64,000 nt of DNA from Leptolyngbya sp. BL0902 (GCF_016403105.1 NZ_CP046155.1:3625906-3689905), one strand, 5' to 3'. Shown: positions 41,801 through 50,981, counted from the stretch's first letter. Notes: generated from the sequence alone by a model not told the origin. Translations and numbers: made by a program.

Positions 41801-41900
41801 AGATTTGGCCCCCTGTAGTGTTCCGCCAGAAAATATCAACAAAGCCATCTGCATTAACGTCGCTGCCGGGGAAGGTGGGGCCAGAGGGTGTCGTGGTCAT
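38847..41900 (-). CDS. Large repeat protein: FG-GAP/VCBS repeats plus multiple CARDB domains
   Basis: About 1017 residues from ATG 41900 (a GTG at 41930 adds ten). The first 260 residues contain at least five FG-GAP/VCBS-like repeats with a Ca-binding-type DxNxDGxxD or DFNxDG core followed by a W-x-N/T motif (DVNADGFVDIFW, DFTGDGVTDLLW, DFNGDGKTDILW). The remainder is a row of about six CARDB beta-sandwich domains, each with a D-L/I-x-V start, a turn of NQG and an ending like ETNEDNN. There is no classical signal peptide; secretion by a type I system is plausible. It is probably a cell-surface or released adhesin-like protein. Own terminator at 38739. Confidence 0.88.
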   Translation of the reverse strand: MTTTPSGPTFPGSDVNADGFVDIFWRNTTGGQISLWTMENQTQIAERQLPTTVASPWNLVGAADFTGDGVTDLLWHNSRTGDLTTWELNTLGNRVRGIAIQTASLNWRPVGVGDFNGDGKTDILWNNTTNQELRVWFMNNTVRQSGALITTRPAEWQVGAVADFNRDGRDDLVWMNQSTGRVEIWAMNGTNQVGSPQAVATASGWRLSGTGDFNNDGNNDLLLWHAPTGRTSLWTMNGTRRVTGSILANRGTAWLPMAQARGGLPDLTVENLTGLPASLTVGESATIRFSVTNQGTRTAVPSTFRYYLSNDTTVSSNDQLLGSISVGALRAGQSATFTRTFAYNADVVNRLGDSGTKNLLLVADAAGAVTESREDNNLLSQSFEVVSNAPTDVDLVLQNPVLPETWVAGLPVSLTLTVANQGSEEAGASLLRVFLSDTPTFNPNGRIVVESRIASLPGQESFTDTFTFTYLESFGDGQKYLFVVVDSANEVSETGDGETNNITQFDINVAPAINVDFTITSVTPPVGSPFPNITVGQPITVTVLVKNQGTTVAAPTTLTVYTSDFGVNGNQFDIATARPVTSAPVGRLDTGEETSIRLTFTYTSDFGEGTQNLFFVLDVEDAIEEANENNNVWREEIEVEQPQDIDLAVLNPSLSRTTVLPGDTINLSAQVQNLGGTSSGTSTWLRAYISTDTVLDDNDIEIGGAFILPLGGNSATAVLNFGSYTHTGPAGTYYVLFVADADNNVFETNEDNVSFLQFTALDVQPGIDLLVASATSSLSTVTVDEQLTVRATVQNQGEDASGISRLGFYISDDAVFNPATDQFLGSREIGNLTSFETSGLQEFTFTYLDAYGLGNKFILVVADDNRLVTESNENNNVQAISLSVLPNLNRPDLIVSGTEFGMTSSVDGITVRYFVQNQGPRPTTSGSVTTAFYLSNTPITSLSGLSSAVFLGTSTVEGDVLENGGVISALLTLEPGQSPNPVWSPGQKFLVVVADSSNGVIERDETNNVSSFAITLT

Positions 41901-42244
41901 GATCAGGGTACTCCCAAGGGTAGGTGCCACTTACTGGGCTAAGGGTACCCTCAATGTAGCCAAAAACTATCACTGCCCTTTACCGTAGGACTGTGGATCT
42001 TCACAAGTGCTAAATCAATCGTTTCAGCACAACTACGGTGAAAAAACGATCTTTGTAAAAACATCATAAAGGTATTGGCCCACAGGCGAAGCTTGCTAAG
42101 GCCATGAACGCCTTGCTGGCTAGTCGTTTTCAAGTCTATGTCTAGACACGCCCTCCCCTAGACGCTGGCAGCAGTCCGTCCAACCTTGCTCCCCAAGATG
42201 GCTCTAGACGCAATTTTTCCTCCGCGTAATTGCGGAGAGCGTAA
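41901..42244. other. Intergenic region
   Basis: About 340 bp between two minus-strand genes. It holds the promoter of the repeat protein gene. A short hairpin CTCCGC-N6-GCGGAG (42221-42238) lies just after the ABC1 gene, without a T tract. No gene seen. Confidence 0.4.
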
Positions 42245-44296
42245 CTACCGGACGCTGAGGGACTGGGGCGCAAGGCCATACTCTGGAGTGGTCTCCTCCA
42301 TCAGTACGGTGCGGATGAATCGGGCTAGGGCACGCTGGGCAAGGCCAGAGACGACCTGTTGGCCCATTGTTTGGGTTTCGGGCTTGAACAAAACGGCGGG
42401 AATGCGGGTAGCGACCTTAGCGGCATCAAACCCCTGGGTATCTTTCACGATCTCCAGAATCCGCAGCAGGTGGCTGAGGTCACTGTTGGGATTGGGCGCG
42501 ACCGCAACCGGGGTCTCCTTGGGTTTGAGGCCGAGGCGGCGCTGTACCGAATTGGTGACGGTTTGCAGGGTGTTTTGACCCAGCAGATCCAGGCTGTTCA
42601 CCAGTTCCGATACGATGCGATCCCGCAGGAAGGAACCCCGGTCGGAAAACAGGAATTCTAGGGTTTGGTCGAGGACTTGATCGAGATCGTAGTCGTCGTT
42701 GCCCCGGGCGTTGCGGAGCAGGTTTTCGAGGCGGTTCCAGCGGAAGCTGCCGTCTTTAAATAAAAGATCTTGCAAGGATGACCGCAGTTCGGGGGAGGGA
42801 TCCGTCAGCAGGCGCTTGGCCACGTAGGGATAGGCTTTGCTGAGCACTTTGAATTCAGGATCCACGTTGATGGCGATGCCCTCCAGCGTCACCAGGGAGC
42901 GGATGATTAGGGCGTAGTAGGCAGGAACCCGGAAGGGATATTCGTACATCAGGGCAGAAAATTCGTCGGTGATGCTCTTAAAGTTCAGCTCCGCCACGCT
43001 GGCCCCCAGGGCGTTACTAAACACCTCCGACAGGGCGGGGATGATCGGCGTGAGGTCGGTGTCGGGGGTGAGGAATTCCAGTTTTACGTAGTCTCCCGCC
43101 AGCCCCTCAAAGTCGCGGTTCACCATGTGCACCACCGCTTCGATCAGGCCATAGCGCTGCTGGGGTTTAACTTCGCTCATCATGCCGAAGTCGAGGTAGG
43201 CGAGTTTGCCATCGGCCATGGCCAGCAGGTTGCCGGGGTGGGGATCGGCGTGGAAAAAACCGTGCTCTAGCAACTGCCGTAGGGAGCACTGAACCCCCAC
43301 GTCGATCATGTGGGTGGCGCTGATGCCGAGGCGATCCAACTCGTCGATGCGGGTGAGCTTGATGCCGTCGATCCACTCCATCGTCAGCACCCGCCGCCCG
43401 GTGTATTGGGGGTAGATGTGGGGCACGTAGATGTCGGGCAGATGGCCGTAGAGTTGGCCGAAGCGCTGGGCGTTTTCCCCTTCGTGGGTGTAGTCCATTT
43501 CCTCGAAGATGCGCTCGCCAAATTCGTCCATGATGGCGACCAGGTCACTCCGCACGCGGGATACCCGACGGGTGACAAACTGGGCCAATCGGCGCAGGAT
43601 GAAGAGATCCAGCGTGATCCGGCCCGCCAAACCAGGGCGCTGAACCTTCACAGCCACGGCTTCCCCGGTTTTCAGGCGACCTTTATACACCTGTCCCAAG
43701 GAAGCGGCGGCGACGGGATCGGGCGACAGTTCGGCATAGATTTCGTTGGCGGGGGCACCCAGTTCCACCTCAATAAAATGGAGGGCGAGGTCGTTGGAGA
43801 AGGGCGGCAGTTGGTCTTGCAGGCGGGTGAGTTCCTCTAAAAACAGGGGCGGCACTAGGTCGGGCCGGGTCGAAAGGGCTTGGCCAATTTTGATGTAGGC
43901 GGGGCCAAGGCGGGTCAACATTTCCCGCAGTTGAGTGGCCCGCTGCTGTTGGCGTTCTTCACTGCGTCCGCCACGCCGATCTAGCCAAAGCTGAGCAAAA
44001 AAAGTGATTAACGGCAAGAAAATCGCCACAAACCGCGAGATCACCTGAAACGGACGCTTGCGGTAGTAGGCGGCGATGGTATCGGGGTCGTAGCCCACCC
44101 CCTCGAAGGGATCCTGGCGGTTGGGCCGTCCGGCGTTGGCATAGCTGGCATTCTGGGATCGCTGGGCCAAGGACAGCACCTCAACCACGGGTTCGCTGTC
44201 TACGGTAATGGTGGCTACCGCATCTTCACGGCCACGAATCTTCCCGATGGAAGAGGTTTCTGCTGCCACGGTCTCTGCTGCCACGTTAGAAGTCAT
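42245..44296 (-). CDS. ABC1/UbiB-family (AarF-like) atypical kinase
   Basis: 683 residues from ATG 44296 (MTSNVAAE); the frame is open further upstream to 44413 but that part is not family-like. Kinase-like signatures of the UbiB group are present: KIGQALSTRPDLVP (KxGQ motif), ASLGQVYKGRL (Ala-rich nucleotide loop), VAVKVQRPG, FHADPHPGN and YLDFGMM. C-terminal helices may include a membrane-association segment. Family members support quinone, tocopherol or lipid metabolism in plastids and cyanobacteria. An N-terminal polar tail of about 100 residues and a membrane-like segment (FVAIFLPLITFFAQLW) precede the kinase core. Confidence 0.92.
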   Translation of the reverse strand: MTSNVAAETVAAETSSIGKIRGREDAVATITVDSEPVVEVLSLAQRSQNASYANAGRPNRQDPFEGVGYDPDTIAAYYRKRPFQVISRFVAIFLPLITFFAQLWLDRRGGRSEERQQQRATQLREMLTRLGPAYIKIGQALSTRPDLVPPLFLEELTRLQDQLPPFSNDLALHFIEVELGAPANEIYAELSPDPVAAASLGQVYKGRLKTGEAVAVKVQRPGLAGRITLDLFILRRLAQFVTRRVSRVRSDLVAIMDEFGERIFEEMDYTHEGENAQRFGQLYGHLPDIYVPHIYPQYTGRRVLTMEWIDGIKLTRIDELDRLGISATHMIDVGVQCSLRQLLEHGFFHADPHPGNLLAMADGKLAYLDFGMMSEVKPQQRYGLIEAVVHMVNRDFEGLAGDYVKLEFLTPDTDLTPIIPALSEVFSNALGASVAELNFKSITDEFSALMYEYPFRVPAYYALIIRSLVTLEGIAINVDPEFKVLSKAYPYVAKRLLTDPSPELRSSLQDLLFKDGSFRWNRLENLLRNARGNDDYDLDQVLDQTLEFLFSDRGSFLRDRIVSELVNSLDLLGQNTLQTVTNSVQRRLGLKPKETPVAVAPNPNSDLSHLLRILEIVKDTQGFDAAKVATRIPAVLFKPETQTMGQQVVSGLAQRALARFIRTVLMEETTPEYGLAPQSLSVR

Positions 44297-44460
44297 AGTT
44301 AACCCAGTGCTAGAGCCAGGAGATGCGGAGCTAGGGCAAATCAACTCCGAAGTCTTCCCGTAAACTATTGTAACGGTGTCTTGGCAGGCGGACAGTGTAG
44401 AGTACCCAACCATGGGTCGGGCATATCCGCCCTAATGTTCTGAATAATTGAGCCCAAAGT

Positions 44461-44587
44461 CCCTGATGGCCCTCTCCATAGTCCCTGCTGGCCCTCTCCC
44501 TAAATCCCTCTCCCAATTTGGGAGAGGGACTTTGAAAGGCTTCTGGCTCCCCTCTCCTCCCTGGGAGAGGGGCTGGGGGTGAGGGCC
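44461..44587. repeat. Cyanobacterial CCCTCTCCC-type palindromic repeat cluster
   Basis: It contains three CCCTCTCC-type units, a perfect 9-bp hairpin CCCTCTCCC-AATTT-GGGAGAGGG (44506-44528) and a second hairpin CCCCTCTC...GAGAGGGG (44549-44572), followed by GGCTGGGGGTGAGGG. This type of sequence is scattered through many cyanobacterial genomes between genes. The surrounding gap 44297-44691 contains the promoters of the ABC1 kinase gene and recN but no gene. Confidence 0.75.
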
Positions 44588-44691
44588 AATCCCAGCCAAA
44601 TCGCCTGTTTATGACCTGCACGATCCCCATCCAAAGTACATTCGCACTAAGTATTCGTACTAAAATCAAGGCTTAGCCTCTCCGTGGCCCT

Positions 44692-46614
44692 ATGCTGACC
44701 GCCCTTCGTATTGAAAACTTTGCCCTCATCGACGCCCTGGAAATTCCGCTCCAGGCGGGGCTAACGGTGCTGACGGGGGAAACTGGGGCGGGCAAGTCAA
44801 TTATTTTGGACGCCATCGACGCAGTGCTGGGGGGCAAGGTGAATGCCCGATTAGTGCGCTCCGGCAGTGATAAAGCTGTCCTAGAAGCCCGCTTTGCCCT
44901 GTCGGTGGGGTTAAAGGATTGGTTTACGCAGCAGGAGTTACCGATTCCTGAACAGGCCGTCACCTGTCGGCGGGAAATTACCCTGGGCAAGGCGTCCGTC
45001 CGCAGTCGTTCGTTTTTGAATGACCAAGCGGTGACAAAGGCCCAGTTGGAATCCCTGCGGCAGCGCTTGGTGGAAATTACGGCCCAGGGCCAGACGGTAC
45101 AGATTGGGTCGAGCGACCGTCAGCGGGAATGGCTGGATGGTTTTGGCGGAGAAGCCATCGCCCAACAGCGTCAGCGGGTGATTCAGTCCCACGAAGCCGC
45201 AATCCAGGCCAAACGTCGCCTAGAGGCCCGTCGCAAGGCGGATCAAGATCGGCAAGATCGTCTGGAACTGCTGCAACTGCATCAGCAAGAACTCACCCAG
45301 GCCGCCCTGGACGACCCCGCCGAACTGGAGCACCTCCACCAAGAGCAGCAGCGCCTCACCCACAGCGTTGACCTGCAACAGAACAGCTACCAGACCTACC
45401 AAATCCTCTACGACAGCGACGCCGGGGCCGGAGCCTGTGCCGACCTGCTGGGCAAGGCCGAGGGCATTCTCATCGATATGGAGCGCTACGATCCGGCCAT
45501 TACCCAAATCCTGACCCTAGTCAGCGAAGCCCTCACCCAGGTGGAGGAGGCCGGACGCGCCATCAACGCCTACGGAGCCAGCCTAGAGGCCGATCCCCAG
45601 CGGTTGGAGGAGGTGGAGGAGCGCATTCGCACCCTGAAGGGGCTGTGTCGCCGCTTTCACCGCACTCTGCCGGAGCTGATCGCCTACCGAGATGAGGTGA
45701 ATCAAGCGCTGGGGGAACTGTCTGGCGAAGGACAATCTATCGAGGCATTGGAGGCGGACTATCAAAAACGTCAGGAAACCCTGATAAAAGCCTGCGCCAA
45801 GCTGACCGACCTCCGCCAGAAAACCGCTCAAGCCTTGGAAGCCCAACTGATCGCCGAACTGAAGCCCCTGGCCATGGAGCGGGTGCAGTTTCGGGTGGAT
45901 CTCCAGCCCGCCGCCCCTGGCCCCACCGGAGCCGATGCCATTCAGTTTTTGTTTAGCCCCAATCCGGGCGAACCGCTGCAACCCCTGGCAGAAACCGCCT
46001 CTGGGGGGGAGATGAGCCGTTTTCTGCTGGCCCTAAAAGCCTGCTTTTCTCAGGTGGATGCGGTGGATACGCTGATTTTTGACGAAATTGATGTGGGGGT
46101 TTCCGGTCGGGTGGCCCAGGCCATTGCCGAAAAACTGCTGCAACTGGGCCAGCGTCATCAAGTGCTGTGCGTAACCCACCAACCCATGGTCGCCGCCCTG
46201 GCCGATGATCACTGGCACGTCAACAAACAGGTGATTGGCGAAGAGGCCACCGCCCCAGATCCCAAAACCGCCAAGTCCCGAAAATCTCGTCAACCCAAGG
46301 GCAAAACCAAGGAGAGTGCGGCAACGAAGGATCATGTTCAGGACGCCCTCAACGATCCGAATCCACAGAATCTTGACACCAAAACGAAGGCTGACTCCAA
46401 GGCTATCGATCCAGCAAGCGCCAGCGACGAAACCGCGATTCGTACCGTGGTGAGAATTGCGCCCCTCAGCCTCGACCAACGGCGGGAAGAACTGGCCCAA
46501 CTGGCGGGCGGTGCCACCCATCAAGACGCCCTTTCCTTTGCTGAGGCGCTGCTCTCCCAGGCGTCGCAAATTCGCGCCAAAGTCTCCAGAAACCCGATTC
46601 AAGACAAGGTGTGA
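44692..46614 (+). CDS. recN: DNA repair protein RecN with C-terminal insert
   Basis: 640 residues. SMC-like ATPase: Walker A GETGAGKS near residue 32, long coiled coils (about 150-370), signature SGGEMSRFLLALK and Walker B IFDEIDVGVSG. RecN tethers DNA ends at double-strand breaks. Between the last ATPase strand (ADDHWHVNK) and the conserved ending RTVVRIAPLSLDQRREELAQL lies a Lys/Ser/Asp-rich segment of about 70 residues (roughly 512-582) that ordinary RecN proteins of about 555 residues lack. The frame is continuous, so this is a true insertion and not a frameshift. Confidence 0.94.
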   Translation: MLTALRIENFALIDALEIPLQAGLTVLTGETGAGKSIILDAIDAVLGGKVNARLVRSGSDKAVLEARFALSVGLKDWFTQQELPIPEQAVTCRREITLGKASVRSRSFLNDQAVTKAQLESLRQRLVEITAQGQTVQIGSSDRQREWLDGFGGEAIAQQRQRVIQSHEAAIQAKRRLEARRKADQDRQDRLELLQLHQQELTQAALDDPAELEHLHQEQQRLTHSVDLQQNSYQTYQILYDSDAGAGACADLLGKAEGILIDMERYDPAITQILTLVSEALTQVEEAGRAINAYGASLEADPQRLEEVEERIRTLKGLCRRFHRTLPELIAYRDEVNQALGELSGEGQSIEALEADYQKRQETLIKACAKLTDLRQKTAQALEAQLIAELKPLAMERVQFRVDLQPAAPGPTGADAIQFLFSPNPGEPLQPLAETASGGEMSRFLLALKACFSQVDAVDTLIFDEIDVGVSGRVAQAIAEKLLQLGQRHQVLCVTHQPMVAALADDHWHVNKQVIGEEATAPDPKTAKSRKSRQPKGKTKESAATKDHVQDALNDPNPQNLDTKTKADSKAIDPASASDETAIRTVVRIAPLSLDQRREELAQLAGGATHQDALSFAEALLSQASQIRAKVSRNPIQDKV

Positions 46615-46750
46615 ACTGGGCTACTGCCATTTCAAAGGTGATGGGCTATTATGTCAGCAAATGTTTTGCAAGGATTGTGGAAGGGGTGCATCCTACCCCG
46701 GAAGCCGTGCAACATTCACCAACCTGCGACGTTTTGGTTCGGAGAGACTC

Positions 46751-47059
46751 GTGACTATTTACATTGGGAACTTGTCCTTTCAGGCTTCTGAGGACGATAT
46801 CAAGGACGTATTTGCCGAATACGGCGAAGTCACCCGCATCAGCCTGCCCATCGACCGGGAAACCGGACGCAAGCGCGGCTTTGCCTTTGTAGACATGGCC
46901 GACGAAGCAAATGAAGACAAGGCTATCTCTGAACTTGACGGGGCAGAGTGGCTGGGTCGGGAACTGCGGGTGAACAAAGCTCGCCCCCGCACCGATGACG
47001 GTGGCAGCGGTGGTGATCGGCCTAACCGCAGCAACCGATTCTCCCACAATCCGCTCTAG
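46751..47059 (+). CDS. RRM RNA-binding protein (cyanobacterial Rbp)
   Basis: 102 residues from GTG 46751, with GGAGAG just upstream. A single RRM: RNP2 IYIGNL and RNP1 KRGFAFVDM, then a short Gly/Asp/Arg tail. Cyanobacterial Rbps are cold- or light-regulated and help localise photosystem mRNAs to thylakoids. A TATTAT box at 46646-46651 would give a leader of about 90 nt containing a CCTACCCCGG-type hairpin, as is usual for cold-shock-type messages. Confidence 0.92.
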   Translation: MTIYIGNLSFQASEDDIKDVFAEYGEVTRISLPIDRETGRKRGFAFVDMADEANEDKAISELDGAEWLGRELRVNKARPRTDDGGSGGDRPNRSNRFSHNPL

Positions 47060-47150
47060 TCTCTGGCCCTAGGGCCATCCTCACACAAGGTCGGGAGTTT
47101 TTGGGAAAAGCAGAGGCGTGGTGGATGCGTCTCTGTTTTGTAGTACCAAT

Positions 47151-48671
47151 ATGAAACGATGGCGATGGTTGGCGGCGGGGGGCGTGCTGCTGGGGCTGCT
47201 GCTGGCGGCGCTGGTGTTGCTCGATTCCCTCTCCCGCATTTATGTGACCCTAGGGGCGGTATCACCTGTGTTGGCCCAGGTTGCCCTTTGGGTCTTTGTT
47301 TTGGTGGTGATTGCCTTGGTAGGGCTGGGGATCTACTCCCTTTGGCCCTTTTTGCGTCCCCGGCGGCGGCGGGTGGCCCCTCCCCAACCCCGCAGCGCCA
47401 CCGAAGCTGCCAGCCTTAACCTAGAGGCGGTGCAGCGACAGGTTGAGCAGCTTCAGGATCAGGTGGCACGGCAAGCAATTTTAGAGCAAACCCAAGCCCT
47501 CCAGGACTCCCTCTACCAGGGCGACTTGACCCTAGCGGTGTTTGGGGTGGGTTCAACGGGCAAAACGTCGCTGATCAATGCCTTGGTGGGCGAAACCGTC
47601 GGCAAAGTTGGCGCAACCCTCGGCACCACCCAAACGGAACAAACCTACGACTGGCAACTGCCCCAGGTGCCCCGTCCTCTGCGGTTGATTGATACCCCCG
47701 GTCTTTCGGAAGCCGGAGTGGCCGGAACCGAGCGGGAACAGGCCGCCCGTGCCACCGCCGCCCGTGCGGATTTGATCCTCTTCGTCGTCGATGACGACCT
47801 GCGCCAAAGCGAATACGCCATCCTGCAAGGCTTGCTGAGCCTGGGCAAACGGACTTTAGTTGTTCTCAACAAGGCGGATCGCTACCCTCGCCAGGATTTA
47901 GAGGCGTTGCTAGACCGATTGCGCTCTCGCCTAGTGCCGCCCCTCAGCGAAGACGACGTGGTGGCCATTGCCGCCCAGCCCCAACCCTTGCCCCAGGTGG
48001 GCGGTGGAGTCGTGCAAATGCGGCCCAACTTTTTCCCCTTAATGGCCCGTTTAGCGGACGTGCTACGCCAGGAGGGGGATAGTCTCATTGCCGATAATCT
48101 GCTGCTGCAAAGCCAACAACTGAGCGACCAAGCCCGTCGCCTGCTGGAACAACAGCGCCAAGCCCAGGCCGACGCCATCATCGACCGCTACCAATGGCTT
48201 GGGGCCGGAGCCATTGCCCTGACGCCCCTGCCGGGATTCGACTTTTTGGCCACCGCCGCCATCAACGCCCAAATGGTGGTAGATCTCAGCCGCGTCTATG
48301 GCTGTGAGGTGAGCCTAGAGGAAGGCAAAGCCCTGGCTCTTTCTCTAGCTAAGACGCTGACCGGATTGGGCTTGGTGAAAGGCACAGTGGACTTGCTGTC
48401 GTTGGGGTTGCAACTGAACTTGGCCACCGCTGTCGCCGGACGGGCTTTGAAGGGAGCCAGCGGCGCATACCTCACCCGCATTGCCGGAAAAAGTTTTGTG
48501 GAATACTTTCGCCAAAACCAAACCTGGGGCGATGGCGGCATGGGGGCGGTGATCGAAGAGCAGTTTCGGCTGAATCAGCGGGATGCGTTGCTGAAAGCCT
48601 TTGTGCAGGAAGCGACCAGCCGACTGGTGCCGCTGATTCAGCAGATGCCGATGGGGAGAGGGGGGGAGTAG
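47151..48671 (+). CDS. Membrane-associated Era-like GTPase with DUF697 domain
   Basis: 506 residues from ATG 47151 (MKRWRWLAAG). Two N-terminal membrane helices (about 6-26 and 42-66), a coiled linker (about 90-125), then a GTPase domain: G1 GVGSTGKTS, G3 DTPGLSE, G4 LNKAD. A C-terminal DUF697-type helical domain follows (GAIALTPLPGFDFLATAAIN). YcjF/DUF697 GTPases are common in cyanobacteria, with no settled role. It stands alone on the plus strand. Confidence 0.88.
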   Translation: MKRWRWLAAGGVLLGLLLAALVLLDSLSRIYVTLGAVSPVLAQVALWVFVLVVIALVGLGIYSLWPFLRPRRRRVAPPQPRSATEAASLNLEAVQRQVEQLQDQVARQAILEQTQALQDSLYQGDLTLAVFGVGSTGKTSLINALVGETVGKVGATLGTTQTEQTYDWQLPQVPRPLRLIDTPGLSEAGVAGTEREQAARATAARADLILFVVDDDLRQSEYAILQGLLSLGKRTLVVLNKADRYPRQDLEALLDRLRSRLVPPLSEDDVVAIAAQPQPLPQVGGGVVQMRPNFFPLMARLADVLRQEGDSLIADNLLLQSQQLSDQARRLLEQQRQAQADAIIDRYQWLGAGAIALTPLPGFDFLATAAINAQMVVDLSRVYGCEVSLEEGKALALSLAKTLTGLGLVKGTVDLLSLGLQLNLATAVAGRALKGASGAYLTRIAGKSFVEYFRQNQTWGDGGMGAVIEEQFRLNQRDALLKAFVQEATSRLVPLIQQMPMGRGGE

Positions 48672-48706
48672 GGAGTAGAGGGAGTCGGGCGTAATCGCGC
48701 TGGGTA

Positions 48707-50158
48707 TTATTCGTCGCTCGATGGCTCGATTTGGGAGCGGTGGCGTTCGGCCAGTTGCAGCAGGATTTCTTCGTGCTTTTGGCGGGTGATCGGGTAGAAA
48801 TAGGCCAGCACCAAAGCCAGCACCAGCAGCACCATGGGCACGGGGCCGATGAATACCCGAATGGCGAGCAGGGCCGAATCGGGTTGGATCACGTCTCCGG
48901 CCACCTGAGTCACATCCGGGGAAACAAAGCCCGATAGCTCTAGGGCATAGCCCACTAGCAGCAAGCCCCCGGCAAGACCCACCTTTTGCAGCAGAGTCAT
49001 AAAGGCGTAGAACACCCCCTCGCGCCGTTGCCCAGTTTGCAGTTCGTCCAGTTCAATCACATCGGGCAGCATGGCCCAGGGCACCACGTAGGCCGCTGCG
49101 ACGCCAAAGCTAATCACCACGCAGAGCAGGTAAAGGGCCGCCACCTGACCGGGCTGTACCAAGAAAATCGCAATCTGAGCAATGATCCACGTACCGATGC
49201 CCGCATAGAACGCCTCCTGTTTGCCGTAGCGACGGCTGAGCCAGTTGATCGCTACCATCATGGCGATGGCCGTTCCTTGCACCAGCAGCGCCGCCAAAAA
49301 GTAGGACTCCATACCCATCCAAAACGTGGTGTAAAAGGGGATAACGCTGGCAGTCATTTGCAGGGCCAGCCACGCGAACAGATAGATCCCCACCACGTAC
49401 AAAAAAGCTCGGTTGCTGAGGACGATTTTGATCTGCTGAAGGAAGGGCAGGTTTTCGGCGGCGTTGGGGTCGGCGGCGGGCTGCAAGGCACCCCGATCTG
49501 CGGCGTAGGGATAGGTGCCGATCACACACCACAGCAGCGGCAGCACCGACAACACGCTGCACACCGCCGCCAAAACGAGGTACTGCTGGCGAGAATCCTG
49601 AATTAGATTGGAGATCACCAACCCCAAGGCTAGGGCCGAAATCGCCCCGGTGAGGGAGGATCCCAATCGAAAGGCGGTGAGTTCCGTGCGTTCATCGTAG
49701 TCCTTGGTGAGTTCAGCGGTGAGGGTGGTGTAGGGCAGATTCACCACGGTATAGAACACCTGGAACAGTAGGGACATAATCACGTAGTACCAAAATCGTG
49801 CGGCCTCGCTCTGGAAACCGGGGACAATCCACGTCAGGAAAAACGTGAGGCCAAAGGGCAAAGCCCCCAGGGCAATCCAGGGATAGCGGCGTCCCCAACG
49901 GCTGCGGGTGTTGTCACTGAGGTAGCCGATCAGCGGATCATTGATGGCATCCCACACGCGGCCAATGGCCAACACCGACCCCGCCGCCACCGGGCTAAGC
50001 CCCGCCGTGGTAGTCAGAAAAATTAGAAATGAGAAGGCCAATAAATTTGCGGTCATCCCAGGGCCAATATCCCCAGCCCCAAAGGCCAGCTTCCCCGCCA
50101 GGGAAAAGGGCCGAGGCGGTGAGGGTAAATCCGTTGGGTTAGAAAGGTCAGAAGCCAT
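48707..50158 (-). CDS. GPH-type (MelB-like) sugar:cation symporter
   Basis: 483 residues from ATG 50158 (another ATG five codons earlier is possible). Twelve membrane helices of the MFS_2 group: KLAFGAGDIGPGM at the N-terminus, the loop DAINDPLIGYLSDNTRSRWGRR, and GRRYPWIALGALPFG. MelB-type carriers co-transport glycosides with Na+ or H+. The substrate cannot be predicted. It is convergent with the GTPase gene and 280 bp from the next. Confidence 0.9.
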   Translation of the reverse strand: MASDLSNPTDLPSPPRPFSLAGKLAFGAGDIGPGMTANLLAFSFLIFLTTTAGLSPVAAGSVLAIGRVWDAINDPLIGYLSDNTRSRWGRRYPWIALGALPFGLTFFLTWIVPGFQSEAARFWYYVIMSLLFQVFYTVVNLPYTTLTAELTKDYDERTELTAFRLGSSLTGAISALALGLVISNLIQDSRQQYLVLAAVCSVLSVLPLLWCVIGTYPYAADRGALQPAADPNAAENLPFLQQIKIVLSNRAFLYVVGIYLFAWLALQMTASVIPFYTTFWMGMESYFLAALLVQGTAIAMMVAINWLSRRYGKQEAFYAGIGTWIIAQIAIFLVQPGQVAALYLLCVVISFGVAAAYVVPWAMLPDVIELDELQTGQRREGVFYAFMTLLQKVGLAGGLLLVGYALELSGFVSPDVTQVAGDVIQPDSALLAIRVFIGPVPMVLLVLALVLAYFYPITRQKHEEILLQLAERHRSQIEPSSDE

Positions 50159-50453
50159 AGCCGCAGGTACCACGCTAAAGAACAGATCCAGAGCGGATCA
50201 AGACACCGATCACGATGCAGATTAAGACAGCGACCTCAGTGTATTATTTCCCCATTGCCCGTGGTCGCTGCGCCTGCCAGATTCAAAACCGTCGTCTGGC
50301 CAAGGATAGCCAAGTCCGGCGGGAATGACGACCTCATTTTGCTCAACGACTGTCTCGGCAATTAGCTTGACTGACCTGCGCGCAGATCGCCGATCTAGCC
50401 CTGATTGTCTTCTTTCTCTGACGTTTTTCTCCGTATCTTCCTAAGCAACGGCC

Positions 50454-50981
50454 ATGGCAGACTTTTACGTAAGTTGGGACGATTATCACCGCGACATTGA
50501 AAAACTAGCGATTCAGATCTACGAATCTGGCTGGGACTTTAATCAGATCGTCTGCTTGGCCAAGGGCGGGCTGCGGGTGGGCGATACCCTTTGCCGCCTG
50601 TTTGATGTCCCCCTGGCGATTCTCTCCACCGCCTCCTATGGCGGCAGCGATGGCCGCACCCGAGGCCACATCACATTCTCCCGCGACCTCAGCATGACCA
50701 CCGCTGGCCTGGGCAACCGAGTGCTCGTGGTGGATGATCTGGTGGATTCGGGCCATAGCCTAGATCGCTCCCTGGCTTGGCTAAATGCGAAGTACGGCTT
50801 TTGCATCGAAGAAATGCGCACGGCGGTGCTGTGGTACAAAGCGGTCTCCTTCGTCAAGCCCGACTACTACGTGGAGTATTTGGCCGACAATCCCTGGATT
50901 CATCAGCCCTTTGAACGCTACGAAATGATGACTCCAGAAGACCTAGTCGCCAGCTACGCCAACCCCGCCGAGCCCACCTAG
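50454..50981 (+). CDS. Phosphoribosyltransferase (xanthine/hypoxanthine type)
   Basis: 175 residues. PRTase fold with the PRPP-binding loop VLVVDDLVDSGHS at about residues 88-100 and an early CLAKGGLRVGDTL segment. Similarity is to the Gpt/xanthine-guanine type used in purine salvage, but the base cannot be determined from the motif. It would act in the cytoplasm. ATG 50454 is preceded by a poor RBS (AGCAACGGCC). Confidence 0.8.
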   Translation: MADFYVSWDDYHRDIEKLAIQIYESGWDFNQIVCLAKGGLRVGDTLCRLFDVPLAILSTASYGGSDGRTRGHITFSRDLSMTTAGLGNRVLVVDDLVDSGHSLDRSLAWLNAKYGFCIEEMRTAVLWYKAVSFVKPDYYVEYLADNPWIHQPFERYEMMTPEDLVASYANPAEPT

